IMG/VR virus record: IMGVR_UViG_3300027741_000040
Span: 31,800 to 95,799 of that record
Reading direction: 5' to 3' (one strand)
DNA: 64,000 nucleotides
Source: a virus
Position 1 is the stretch's first letter, and every line of letters starts with the position of its first letter. Below, one piece after another: positions 8,401-16,981 of this stretch. The notes below the pieces were generated by a model that did no database searches, had not been told where the DNA came from, and worked only from the letters and a program-made list of their open reading frames with translations. A program made the position numbers and the translations under genes.

Positions 8401-10678
8401 GACCCATGTTGCATTTTCAAGAGCTAGTGGTACTCTCAGAGCATATGTAAATGGCAATATGGTAGGAAGCGCATCTGTTACAACCTCATTGGTCAATACA
8501 TTGCCAATTTGTATAGGTGCTACGCCAAGCTACCCAAATAGTAATACTTGTTATATCGACGAACTTAGGGTAACTAAGGGAGTTGGCAGGTATACCACTC
8601 AAAATTTCCCCTATCACTGCCCAAGTCCTGATCCTTCGCCTACTCCAACCATTACAGCAACACCAACCATTACTCAAACTATTAGCGTCACGCCTAGTAT
8701 TACCCCAACCATTAGCATAACTCCAACCATTACCCCGACTATTAGCATAACCCCAACCATTACAATAACTCCCACAGTGAGCATCTCGGCTACTCCTACA
8801 ATAACACCAACCATTAGCATTACTCCAACCATTAGCATAACTCCCTCCATCACCCCAACTATAACTTTAACAAAAAGCCTTACCCCCACCCCTACCGCTA
8901 CTCCTGGGCCAACTCCGTTCGTATCAACATGGGATACTAGACTAACTAGTACCGGGAGTTCTAATAATTATCAAATTACCCTACCTCTTCTTTTGAATGG
9001 AACGTATAATTTTACTGTTAATTGGGGAGACGGTAGTGTTCAAAATATAACAACTTGGGATAGTCCTCTTAAAACTCACACATATTCATATACTGGAAAT
9101 TATACCATAACTATTAGTGGAACTATTAAAGGATGGGAATTTCTATCTTCAGGAGATTGTAAAAAAATCAAATCTATTAGTTCTTGGGGACCGTTGGACC
9201 TTAATGTAACTGGATCATCTGGTAATTTTTCAGGATGTTCTAATCTTACTACTTTGCCAAGTAGTGCTGGTCCAGTATTACCTATTAATTGTTCTAGTCT
9301 TTTTGAAGGATGCTCTGCTCTCACCGGAGGAGTCTGGTACGCCCCATATGCTTTTGCTAATTTTGATACGTCCTCGGTAACTAATATGAGTTATATGTTT
9401 TCTGGATGTTCGTCATTAACCGACGGAAGCATGAGCTACTGGAACACTAGCTCGGTCACAAATATGACTGGCATGTTTCAGAATGCATCTTTGTTTAATA
9501 GTAATATCTCCAGTTGGAATGTTAGCAATGTAACTAATATGAGCTACATGTTTGCTGGGGCAACGTCTTTTAATCAGCCGTTATGGAGCACAACATCCAA
9601 AGTAGCTAATATGAATAGCATGTTTGCTGTTGCCTCATCATTCAATCAAAATTTAGCCTCTCTTAATATTTCAGCTATTACTAATATGAGTCGAATGTTA
9701 TATTTGAGCGGAATGAGTCAAGATAATTATCATAATTTATTAATTGGTTGGGGTACGGGCTCTGGACGAACAACAAGAACTAATGTTCCTTTTGGTATTA
9801 GTCAAGAATTCCTTAGTACAAATAGTAGTGCCGTTACTGGAAGAAGTTATTTACAAGGTTTAGGATGGACCATGACCGATCATGGTAATGAAAAAACTAC
9901 CATTTTAAAGCTTGAAGGAGCTAACTCCGTTGAACTAGGATATCTGTTAAGATATCTTAATGCTCCTGGTTATACCCAAAATAAAACCAATAATGTTTAT
10001 CTTGATATTAATTGGGGAGATGGCAGTGGAACCAGAGTAGTTGGAAATAACTCTTCTGCTATCAATCATACATATTCTGCTTCTGGATCTTATCTTGTAA
10101 GAATAACATTCGTAAGCTCCAGCTTTGGTTCATATTTTCAGTTTGGTAACGGATCTGTTCCTAGTATTGGTATCGACTATTATGATATTTATACTGATGT
10201 TATTAGATTTGGAGCATATATGAGACTAGTAGATGTGGGGTTCTCTGATTTTAGTAATTTAGAGATTAGCGCAACTGATCAGCCATTGATGCCATTAAAT
10301 AATAAACTTGATTTTATATTCTACAATACTAGTTTAGCTTTGACCTCTTCTAAAAACAATTTAAGCAATTGGAATACTAGTGGTATTATTAGTATGAATC
10401 ATCTATTTGAGGCCTCTCAATTTAATGGAGATGTTCGTAATTGGAATTTTAGTTCTATTAATAATACTGGAGGTAATGGATTGAGTAACTTTGTTAGTAC
10501 TCCTTTTTCGGTAGCTAATTATAGTAATTTATTAGTTGCTTTGGATGCTAATACCACAGCCTCTAATATTGTTTTAGGAGTAGGCTCGTCACAATATGTA
10601 TATCAATCATCAGTAATTAATGCTAGGGCTTCACTAATAAGCAGAGGATGGACTATCTCTGATGGAGGAAGACAATAA
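5489..10678 (+). CDS. Mosaic giant adhesin/fibre: RCC1 repeats, LamG, PKD-like and DUF285 modules joined by Pro/Thr linkers
   Basis: 1,729 residues; AGGAAA precedes the ATG. Domains in order: N-terminal beta-rich part (1-330); long TPT/ITP linker (about 330-435); RCC1-type propeller repeats (about 439-790; AWGDD, CGDNHTVAINSYGELYSWG, NALGQLGDGT); short linker (about 798-826); LamG/concanavalin-like domain (about 838-1045; FTVEAWIK, WTHVAFSR, YIDELRV); second long linker (about 1049-1142); PKD-like segment with NWGDGS (about 1146-1210); DUF285 repeats with W-N-x-S-x-V-T-N-M-x-x-M-F (about 1290-1410); second NWGDGS segment near 1507 and a degenerate DUF285 stretch (about 1600-1665). These are binding or scaffold folds, so a host- or particle-binding virion protein is likely. 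The stop overlaps the next ATG (TAATG). Confidence 0.85.
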   Translation: MINIYEHSSLECDCGILVNFNPVFSIVPPIGNGIAPTGATPNLPLEDTYVLHFSVNSVSPSGSLVTLSPDTYTINNSRIFIPTTTVKINSKYKVNTQALLKLVITDVYNQELHTEYTEVVCLPDVIIRQGTSGQNSIDESGQTISLDTTDLEVGMDVTGTNIDGTAVVSRIIDRRTIKITGKTKSLAGIYTYKFAKASCGTVVDGLPSYIYLNKDNNWSYTYNGQLIVKFVPTDTNANIRVVLPATNTKLPSKNSYYQIPNTSLFKLVGLAVPGNSSICSKEICPSILGQLIYDGDSYANGDSVTVEYNGFTVSGSLKSLLTTLSESPYVTPTLTPSVTPSITPSITITRTPTVTPTVTRTPTVTPTVTPSITPTITVTNTITPSITVTPTITITPTVSITATPTITPTISITPTITVTSTISPTPTITITPSRSASPAYYVYAWGDDTNGEYGTGNTTASTTPLLTDTNSSFVKFACGDNHTVAINSYGELYSWGSNALGQLGDGTTNDTLTPIRIGTSNDWVDIQASINYTFALNSSGKIYAWGSSYGSSPTLMFGTWKKMSAGGTSMAMISMDNKLYTFDYGNGLDISANKIQVGTNSNWVSISMGNTSLAAINSLGQLYVTSSADYQYSSSYGWAYIYTLIKYGSDTNWSSVVCLGGIPPGDGYSEASIIFALKTTGEIYYYGRDWYAAYNGVYYGYSNFGYIDPMTKIGTSSNWTQIFGVMNNTASNRGIFRLYAINSSNQLYGFGNSNNLGTGLSGGFLSSPTAIGEPNWAWITMNPGRQHALGIVSANLSSTPTPTVTPTITPTPTITVTSTVTPTLSSCPIDNTDPYSDNVSLLLHFNGANNSTSFVDSSKYSSTNTITSAGNAKISTDDYKFDNSSLYIDGVGDYLQIPANSSLFGFGTGDFTVEAWIKIITYGSYDTQILSTAGNYSNFSFSVKNNGVLNFWNGSGSTSFGGANTVPLNQWTHVAFSRASGTLRAYVNGNMVGSASVTTSLVNTLPICIGATPSYPNSNTCYIDELRVTKGVGRYTTQNFPYHCPSPDPSPTPTITATPTITQTISVTPSITPTISITPTITPTISITPTITITPTVSISATPTITPTISITPTISITPSITPTITLTKSLTPTPTATPGPTPFVSTWDTRLTSTGSSNNYQITLPLLLNGTYNFTVNWGDGSVQNITTWDSPLKTHTYSYTGNYTITISGTIKGWEFLSSGDCKKIKSISSWGPLDLNVTGSSGNFSGCSNLTTLPSSAGPVLPINCSSLFEGCSALTGGVWYAPYAFANFDTSSVTNMSYMFSGCSSLTDGSMSYWNTSSVTNMTGMFQNASLFNSNISSWNVSNVTNMSYMFAGATSFNQPLWSTTSKVANMNSMFAVASSFNQNLASLNISAITNMSRMLYLSGMSQDNYHNLLIGWGTGSGRTTRTNVPFGISQEFLSTNSSAVTGRSYLQGLGWTMTDHGNEKTTILKLEGANSVELGYLLRYLNAPGYTQNKTNNVYLDINWGDGSGTRVVGNNSSAINHTYSASGSYLVRITFVSSSFGSYFQFGNGSVPSIGIDYYDIYTDVIRFGAYMRLVDVGFSDFSNLEISATDQPLMPLNNKLDFIFYNTSLALTSSKNNLSNWNTSGIISMNHLFEASQFNGDVRNWNFSSINNTGGNGLSNFVSTPFSVANYSNLLVALDANTTASNIVLGVGSSQYVYQSSVINARASLISRGWTISDGGRQ
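6475..6790 (+). repeat. Pro/Thr-linker coding repeat, copy 1
   Basis: Tandem degenerate codons for TPT, ITP and TPTVTPT units form a linker of roughly 105 residues before the RCC1 propeller. Part of it (ITITPTVSITATPTITPT) recurs almost unchanged in copy 2 at 8630-8915. At the DNA level the units vary in third positions, so this is not a simple microsatellite. Confidence 0.8.
8630..8915 (+). repeat. Pro/Thr-linker coding repeat, copy 2
   Basis: A linker of about 94 residues between the LamG and PKD/DUF285 parts. It carries the block ITITPTVSISATPTITPT, differing from copy 1 by one residue. A much shorter third linker of the same kind sits near 7880-7965. Such repeats can act as recombination points for module exchange; that role is inferred. 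Confidence 0.8.
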
Positions 10679-11193
10679 TGAAAGTTTGTAATTATACTAG
10701 TATTTTAAAGTGGTATGCTATTGAGAAAGAAGACACTATTCTGTATGGACAATTGAACTTTTGTCAAGAACTAGAGAGTTCTTCATCGATCATATTATTA
10801 GATAATGAAACTGATTTGTCGAATTATCTTAATAACTTCTATAAAGAATCTGATTGGTATGAAAAGAATAAATCTCAATTTCCAACTATGAAATATTCAG
10901 AAGAAGCTCTTTCTGAGCTAATTAATAGGGGGCCTCCTACTAAATATGGTTGGAGACTAAGCATGGATGACGACACCTCAAACAAACTCAATGTTTTACT
11001 ATTAGGTTCTTCATCAAAAGACAAAAATCAACCAGATCCAACGATCAATATAACAGATTCTAGCGGAGATCTTCATAGTGTTCCATTGTTGGATTTTATT
11101 CAATTAGTTTTTGAATACCAACAAACCCGCCCACTATTTATGAATGTGATCAAACAGCTGAGAGAATTGTCATCAAATACTGCTAATCCATAA
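10678..11193 (+). CDS. Unknown protein, 171 aa
   Basis: The ATG shares a base with the upstream stop (TAATG), with GGAGGA upstream inside the fibre gene. The protein is acidic and probably globular: N-terminal strand/helix mixture, then a helical C-terminus (FIQLVFEYQQTRPLFMNVIK). No motif is recognised. Translational coupling to the giant adhesin suggests a chaperone, assembly factor or small tail component, but nothing in the sequence decides between them. A promoter-like motif follows its stop at 11214. Confidence 0.75.
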   Translation: MKVCNYTSILKWYAIEKEDTILYGQLNFCQELESSSSIILLDNETDLSNYLNNFYKESDWYEKNKSQFPTMKYSEEALSELINRGPPTKYGWRLSMDDDTSNKLNVLLLGSSSKDKNQPDPTINITDSSGDLHSVPLLDFIQLVFEYQQTRPLFMNVIKQLRELSSNTANP

Positions 11194-11213
11194 TAAATTC
11201 ATGCATAACTCAT

Positions 11214-11225
11214 TAGGTGTATAAT
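11214..11225 (+). promoter_or_regulatory. Promoter-like motif TAGGTGTATAAT, upstream of the 11,249 gene
   Basis: TAGGTGTATAAT ends 24 bases before the ATG at 11,249 in an intergenic gap. No TTGACA-like box is visible 16-18 bases upstream. The same core (GGTGTAT plus an A/T run) recurs before four other genes at 14929, 55184, 59292 and 61918, always in the direction of the downstream gene. Confidence 0.6.
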
Positions 11226-11248
11226 TTAATATCAAAAAGGTAACATTT

Positions 11249-12829
11249 ATGAATATAACTAGTCAATTTTTTTTATTACATTATATCGGCCATGATGCAT
11301 TAGACCTTATGCATATGCCTGCTAGTTTTGCTAATGATATTCAACTATCATCAGATTATTATAGTTTTATAAACGGAATTTCCACAATTTATGGTAGTCA
11401 AAATTCAGAAGGATCAGTTCCAGTATTTTGGACAGAATTATCTGGCTATAATAGACTACCAAGTCCTGATAGTACTCTTAGATCATTAATGCCCGATCAA
11501 AACTATTATGTTATTAGTCTCAACAATAATGTTCTGCCTTTAACTGTTCCTCCGGTCAATGGTAATCTTGAATGTATAGCTGATCCAAATAAAATAAAAC
11601 CATCTCCAACAATAGTATTTCCTAATTACGATAAACTATCAGCTGATATAATACTAGATGGAAGAAATAATAATTACGCTTATTTCTCTACTACTATTAC
11701 TGGTTTAATTCCAAAAGAAACCTATAAGTATGTTTTTACTGGAGTCGATTCAAATTGGCCATCATTCATCAGCCCAGTATCTGGTCTTTTAAAACCAAGT
11801 AAAACATCAGTAGATGTAGAGTCTGTTTTAACATTCTGTGCCACAAGCGGAGGATGCAACTCACAGGATGGACTGCTACCATACAGCTTAGATACTTCAG
11901 CAAACTATCAAAAGAATAATTATTTTTCAATTTTGTCTTTATCTGTTGAGCCCATATCATATACCGGAACTCAGCCCGTCTCAGAACAATTAACAGTAAG
12001 ATGCAAAGACTGCTTACCACAACCTCCAAGTTTACCAGTAATAACTATGCCATTATCGTCTTCGTCAAACGGTAACGGATCAGACATAACACTAACCGGC
12101 ATAAACAATAACTATTGCTATCTTAGTCCAAGAATTAGTGGATTAATCCCAGGAGAAAGCTATACATATACTGTTGATAGCTTAGCTGGTAATTGGCCTG
12201 TTGTTATTTATCCTAGTAGCGGAAGCATTAATCCTACCAAAGACTATTCTGATATAGAGATCGTAGCAGCATTTTGTGCCTCAACCGGAACCTGCCCGTC
12301 TGGAACAGATGGTTTATCGACCTATAAATTAGCATCGGATTTTAGTAGAGCATACGCCCATAATAATTATTTTACTTTGCTCAACGTTACAGTTCATCAA
12401 AATAGTTATCCATATAACACAATCAAAAGTGATCAAATTTCTATAAGATGCAGTAATTGCTTACCTAGTAATGCTGTGCTTTTAAGTTATCCAAACATTA
12501 GTTTTCCAACAGCATATCTTGAGTACGGATTGTCTTGCTGTTCCGGAAGTAAGTCTTTGGTGGTTAGTGTTGCTAACGCTGTTCCTGGAGACAAATACGC
12601 CTACTCATTTAATGCTCCAACCAATAAGATTACTTTTAGTCCTTCTAGTGGAGTAGCATATTTTGGTAGTAATGGAGCCGGTAATCTTAATACTATTATG
12701 ACCACTTCATTACAAGACGGGGATCAGTATGTGATCCAATGCTCATTGAATAATACAGTTTATGATATTCCAACAAATGACTTTTTAACAATTAAGTGCG
12801 GATCAGGATGTAATATTTACATTACTTAA
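11249..12829 (+). CDS. Repeat-domain virion protein, 526 aa
   Basis: The start is supported by AAAAAGG upstream. After an N-terminal part of about 110 residues, two homologous domains follow (about 113-257 and 264-408): each has an NNNYxYxS motif, ITGLIP or ISGLIP, a NWP motif, FCAxxGxC, and ends in RCKDCLP or RCSNCLP. A third shorter relative ends in IKCGSGC. The paired cysteines may form disulfides or bind metal. The Ig-like beta pattern and position among fibre genes suggest an exposed structural or adhesion protein; no named family is recognised. Confidence 0.8.
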   Translation: MNITSQFFLLHYIGHDALDLMHMPASFANDIQLSSDYYSFINGISTIYGSQNSEGSVPVFWTELSGYNRLPSPDSTLRSLMPDQNYYVISLNNNVLPLTVPPVNGNLECIADPNKIKPSPTIVFPNYDKLSADIILDGRNNNYAYFSTTITGLIPKETYKYVFTGVDSNWPSFISPVSGLLKPSKTSVDVESVLTFCATSGGCNSQDGLLPYSLDTSANYQKNNYFSILSLSVEPISYTGTQPVSEQLTVRCKDCLPQPPSLPVITMPLSSSSNGNGSDITLTGINNNYCYLSPRISGLIPGESYTYTVDSLAGNWPVVIYPSSGSINPTKDYSDIEIVAAFCASTGTCPSGTDGLSTYKLASDFSRAYAHNNYFTLLNVTVHQNSYPYNTIKSDQISIRCSNCLPSNAVLLSYPNISFPTAYLEYGLSCCSGSKSLVVSVANAVPGDKYAYSFNAPTNKITFSPSSGVAYFGSNGAGNLNTIMTTSLQDGDQYVIQCSLNNTVYDIPTNDFLTIKCGSGCNIYIT

Positions 12830-12844
12830 GGACATATATGAAAT

Positions 12845-12985
12845 ATGATATCATTTCCATCAGGATCAATATCTGGAACTATTAATGGTAGTGTCTATAT
12901 AAACTGTTGTGGGTCTAATATAGATCTTAATCAACAATCTTATATTAATATTAATATGTCATCAGAAATAAAAGAACTTAAATAA
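12845..12985 (+). CDS. Small protein, 46 aa, possible
   Basis: An ATG at 12845 opens a 46-codon frame ending two bases before the next gene's ATG. The product (starting MISFPSGSISGTINGSVYIN) has the Ser/Gly/Asn/Ile composition of the neighbouring virion proteins and a CC pair. AAGGA at 12828 is 12 bases away, which is long; it fits better an out-of-frame ATG at 12838 that yields only 15 codons. It fills an otherwise empty gap, so it is probably real but unproven. Confidence 0.45.
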   Translation: MISFPSGSISGTINGSVYINCCGSNIDLNQQSYININMSSEIKELK

Positions 12986-12987
12986 AT

Positions 12988-14928
12988 ATGGTATATTCTG
13001 ATCCATCCAATGATATACAGTTTTCTGCTTTGTCAGATACCGATAATCCAAGAGTAATTATATACTATAATAATAGTGGAATACATAAAATAGCTGGCCC
13101 AGTACCATTTATTAAATTTTCTGAATCTGCTAACTCATCAGAAAATGGTGAACTTTTTAGTTCAAAATTATCTATTACACTAGAAGGAAAAGTGGTTGAG
13201 ACAGGAATAAAAGGTGGGGTCAGTGGGATCATGGATAGACTTTCATCTCTTAGAAATTTATTTTATGGATCCGGCTATAGTAGTAGAAAATACTACAATA
13301 ATGCTCTTAAGATTACTTGTGATGGAGCCAACACTTTTGAGGTTAGTGGTTTAAAAATACTAAGCTTTAACGCTTCTCAGACTCCAGATAACTGGACATT
13401 ATCAGCAGGATATTCTGTTGATCTAGAAGCTCATATTCCCAGATTAAGTGGCAACCCATATATTAAATCAGCAAGTGAAGATTGGACAATAGAGCCTTTA
13501 GAAAATAGAGCATATTATCTTAATAATAAAGACGATAAAATAGAAGTTAGTGGTCGTCCAGAATACCATAACCCTAAGCTAGGAAATAGGGCTCCTCCAG
13601 GAACCAGCGGAGAACTAATAAGAGTATCATTGGTTGATTTACCACAATATAAAATTTCGCGTACGCTAAAGGCTGTGGGTTTTAGTAGTGGGATAGGCGA
13701 AGATTCCTCATTTCCTGCTTACGAGATGGCGCTATACTGGATTAAGTCACGAATTAATCTGGCTTATTCTGGGGCTGATACTGGTTATCCTCGCATGGAT
13801 TTTACTTATTTAAATGATACAAAATCGCCAAATAAATATTATCTATATAATCATCTGAGAAATACAAATTTTAGTGTTGATGCAGGGTCATATGAGGTAA
13901 ATGATACATGGTTGGCTCTTCCAACAGGAATACCATTTGTAGAAGACTATACTGTGGATTGTTCTACCGATAATAAAAATATTAAAACTGTACGAGTACA
14001 AGGAACAATCAAAGGATTAACATTAGCTGACACAAATTTTGAACAGGCAAGAGAACCAAAATACTTAAATCCAACTAGTGGTACTAATAATATTTCTTTA
14101 TATTCTGGAATGATAGTTGAGCCAAAAGGAATATATGGTTCTACAAATGGAATTGACACGATACAAAGGCTAAATGATTTTGATTATACATCTAGTTTGC
14201 ATGATATTAATAAACATAAATATTTAAATGCTTTAAGTGGATGGTTATATGATGTTAAGCCTTATTTATATCGTAGAGCTTGTATAGTTGTTGATTCTAT
14301 AGACCGAAATGAAAGCAATTATCCATACAATAAATATACTACTCCATATACAATTAGTAAGCCAAACCCAATATTTTCTCATGAAAGACTTCTAAATATT
14401 AATCCTGTAAGATATAATGAAGATCATGATCCAAGAAAAGGTTACATAAGCTATACTTGCGAATTTAGTAATAAATTTACATATTTAAGCGGAGTATTAT
14501 CAGAAACCATTAGAATAAATGATAATGGACCAGCAGATGTTATTAATGAAGCATTCGTTTTGGGAAGAAGACTAGGTCCAGCACTACAAAATTTAGGATC
14601 AAGAACATCGTCTAAAAAAGATCTTACTATCGAAGTAACAGTTATGCCTCCAATGACCATAGCAGGATTCGTTTTAAATAATAAAGAATGCCCACTATAT
14701 ACAGGAGGAACAATATATAGTGGAATTACTGGATTAATTGGTGAATTTAAACCTTTTTCATCAACAAGATCTAATAATTTATTTGGAGGAGCATCTGTTA
14801 ATACTAGCGGAACAGCATACTTATCGGCCGATTCATCTACCTGGGATCCTATACAAGGTAAATATACTCGAAATGTATCGTGGATTTATCAGCATTGTAA
14901 ATTGGTCTATAATAATTTAGATAGTTAA
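12988..14928 (+). CDS. Structural protein A of a paralogous pair, 646 aa
   Basis: It is homologous along its whole length to the next gene: both begin MVY.DP, share SLRNLFYG or ALRNLFLG, DWTIEPLE or SWTIEPLE, AYYLNNK or AYYSMTG, IPQYRVAR or LPQYKISR, LYNHLR, an EDYT strand with KTVxVQG and IKGL, ARKGTINYS or PRKGYISYT, and INEAFVLGRRLGP followed by LQDLG or LQNLG. The combination of an EDYT segment, a VQGxIKG strand and a late LGRxxGP motif resembles large uncharacterised virion proteins of myoviruses; a baseplate or tail role is inferred. It starts two bases after the small 46-aa frame. Confidence 0.8.
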   Translation: MVYSDPSNDIQFSALSDTDNPRVIIYYNNSGIHKIAGPVPFIKFSESANSSENGELFSSKLSITLEGKVVETGIKGGVSGIMDRLSSLRNLFYGSGYSSRKYYNNALKITCDGANTFEVSGLKILSFNASQTPDNWTLSAGYSVDLEAHIPRLSGNPYIKSASEDWTIEPLENRAYYLNNKDDKIEVSGRPEYHNPKLGNRAPPGTSGELIRVSLVDLPQYKISRTLKAVGFSSGIGEDSSFPAYEMALYWIKSRINLAYSGADTGYPRMDFTYLNDTKSPNKYYLYNHLRNTNFSVDAGSYEVNDTWLALPTGIPFVEDYTVDCSTDNKNIKTVRVQGTIKGLTLADTNFEQAREPKYLNPTSGTNNISLYSGMIVEPKGIYGSTNGIDTIQRLNDFDYTSSLHDINKHKYLNALSGWLYDVKPYLYRRACIVVDSIDRNESNYPYNKYTTPYTISKPNPIFSHERLLNINPVRYNEDHDPRKGYISYTCEFSNKFTYLSGVLSETIRINDNGPADVINEAFVLGRRLGPALQNLGSRTSSKKDLTIEVTVMPPMTIAGFVLNNKECPLYTGGTIYSGITGLIGEFKPFSSTRSNNLFGGASVNTSGTAYLSADSSTWDPIQGKYTRNVSWIYQHCKLVYNNLDS

Positions 14929-14940
14929 TAGGTGTATGTA
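14929..14940 (+). promoter_or_regulatory. Promoter-like motif TAGGTGTATGTA, upstream of the 14,973 gene
   Basis: It directly follows the upstream stop codon and lies 33 bases before the ATG at 14,973. It shares TAGGTGTAT with the copy at 11214 but is the weakest of the five in the A/T part (GTACTAGTAT instead of AATTTAATAT). Confidence 0.45.
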
Positions 14941-14972
14941 CTAGTATCTCAGGACCACTATATGGATAATCT

Positions 14973-16979
14973 ATGGTATATATTGACCCAAATATAGATA
15001 ATAATTTTACAATACTAAATGAGAATCCACTAGACAGGAATGTTAGAATATCATACAATGGAAAAGATATTCATGATATTACTTCTGGAAATGTTCCATT
15101 AATTAGTATTAAGGAAAACTCTAACACTACAGCTAACGGCTATTTGTATAGTTCAACTGTTGGAATAACATTAAATGGTAAAATATTAACACCATTTGCC
15201 GGAACTACCGGAATTTTAGGATGTATTAAAGCATTGAGGAATTTATTTTTGGGAACAGGCAATAATGATATGAATAACCAATATAATGGATATCTTAAAA
15301 TATCTTGTGGCAATGCAATAGGAGAAAGCAACCCTGGTATATTCAACGCTACTGGAGTAAGATTAATTAATTTATCTATAGATGAAAGTGGAGATAATTG
15401 GACTCAAGGAGCTGATTATACTGTTGATTTGGAATATAATGTTGCCAGAAGTTTTGATAAAAATGGCAAAGAGTATTATGTCAAATCAACTGTTGATAGT
15501 TGGACTATCGAACCTTTAGAAGACTATGCTTATTATTCCATGACCGGTATTAAAGCCCCCTACTCCTCTAGTGTTTCAGATATAAATATGGCTCAAGAAT
15601 ATCATAATCCAAGACTTGCGCCAGATGCAGCTAATGAGTCTAGTCCCCAACCTGGTACAAATATACTACCTAATCTATATTTAAAAATAGAGAATATTCC
15701 ACAATACAGAGTCGCTAGAAAGTTAAGTGCAATAGGACTACCAAGTAATAGTGGATTAAGTGGAACATTTCCGGCCTATCAGAATGCTCAAAAATGGGTA
15801 CTAGATAGAATAAATCTTGCGCAAGATAGTGGGGGTTTTCCAATTCATATTAGTTTAGAGGAATCAAGCAACGACCCAAAAAATTTCCTATATAATCATT
15901 TGAGAACTATAAATTTTAGTATTTATGATGGGTCTTATGAAATTAATGAATCTTGGTTAGCTATGCCAATTAATATCGGATATATTGAGGATTATACGAT
16001 ATCTGTAGGTACCGAAGAAGGACATACCAAAACAGTAAAAGTACAAGGAGAAATTAAAGGACTTATAAAAGCAAATAATCATTTTACATCTGGAGTATCG
16101 GGAACCGTTCCATTAAGTGGAACTAACAGCATTCAGCTTAATGAAATCATGACATTAAAACCAGAAAAGAGCGGCGTTAGCTATATAATACCAGATGCTT
16201 CTAAGACCGATGGAAGTTTAAATACCGGCATGTCAGGATCCATTAATACTAAACTATATGATGTTAAATATTATAATGCTAGAGACGCTTGGCTAAATGA
16301 TATTAAACCATATCTCTTTAGAAGAGCAAATATAGTTATGAACTCTATTGATAGAGACAGAAAATACGTAGACTATAGACCAATTCCTAGACCCATACCA
16401 AACAATCCTCTTTATTGTTATGATAGACCACTAAATGTTAATCCAATATCAACATCAGAGACTCATGATGCAAGAAAGGGGACAATAAATTATAGTTGTG
16501 AATATAGTAATAGATTTAAGTATTTCCCAAATACTCTTCATGAAAATATTGTCATATCAGATACTAATCCTGTTAGTGTTATTAATGAGGCGTTTGTTTT
16601 AGGAAGAAGGCTTGGTCCAGTACTACAGGATCTTGGCACAGTAACTACTTCTAGAAAAGAAATTAGTTTGGAAGTTTTTGTTGTTCCTCCAACATCTATT
16701 CAGGGATTTTTTATGAGTCATCCTGATTGTCCATTATATATTGGAGGAGAATTATATACTGGTATTAGTGGTATATTTAATCAGCTAAAGCCCTTTGGAG
16801 ATAGACCAACTGATATTTTTGGATCATTGGGAGAAAGATCCCCTTTAATTGGAGATGAAGGAAATATATATGTTGCTAATGATACTCATTCTTGGGAGCC
16901 TACTGATGGAGTATATAGAAGAAATATGACGTGGACCTATCAGCACTGTCTCCCTATAACCAAGACACTGGATCAATAA
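14973..16979 (+). CDS. Structural protein B of a paralogous pair, 668 aa
   Basis: It is the second member of the pair described at 12988. The similarity is colinear from the N-terminal MVYIDP to the final ...TWTYQHC, which matches ...SWIYQHC in the first copy. Differences are mainly insertions in loops. Two copies in tandem suggest either two related rings or spokes in the tail or baseplate, or subfunctionalised duplicates. The ribosome binding site is weak (GGA about seven bases upstream). The gene ends two bases before the next ATG at 16982. Confidence 0.8.
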   Translation: MVYIDPNIDNNFTILNENPLDRNVRISYNGKDIHDITSGNVPLISIKENSNTTANGYLYSSTVGITLNGKILTPFAGTTGILGCIKALRNLFLGTGNNDMNNQYNGYLKISCGNAIGESNPGIFNATGVRLINLSIDESGDNWTQGADYTVDLEYNVARSFDKNGKEYYVKSTVDSWTIEPLEDYAYYSMTGIKAPYSSSVSDINMAQEYHNPRLAPDAANESSPQPGTNILPNLYLKIENIPQYRVARKLSAIGLPSNSGLSGTFPAYQNAQKWVLDRINLAQDSGGFPIHISLEESSNDPKNFLYNHLRTINFSIYDGSYEINESWLAMPINIGYIEDYTISVGTEEGHTKTVKVQGEIKGLIKANNHFTSGVSGTVPLSGTNSIQLNEIMTLKPEKSGVSYIIPDASKTDGSLNTGMSGSINTKLYDVKYYNARDAWLNDIKPYLFRRANIVMNSIDRDRKYVDYRPIPRPIPNNPLYCYDRPLNVNPISTSETHDARKGTINYSCEYSNRFKYFPNTLHENIVISDTNPVSVINEAFVLGRRLGPVLQDLGTVTTSRKEISLEVFVVPPTSIQGFFMSHPDCPLYIGGELYTGISGIFNQLKPFGDRPTDIFGSLGERSPLIGDEGNIYVANDTHSWEPTDGVYRRNMTWTYQHCLPITKTLDQ

Positions 16980-16981
16980 TT

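Noticed and set aside
6475-8915. CRISPR-like array in the repeated stretches
   Set aside because: Repeats are codon-level Pro/Thr units inside one reading frame without constant repeats and spacers.
16931-16981. Upstream GTG start for the 2,216-residue protein
   Set aside because: It lies inside the previous gene; the ATG at 16982 directly follows its stop codon.
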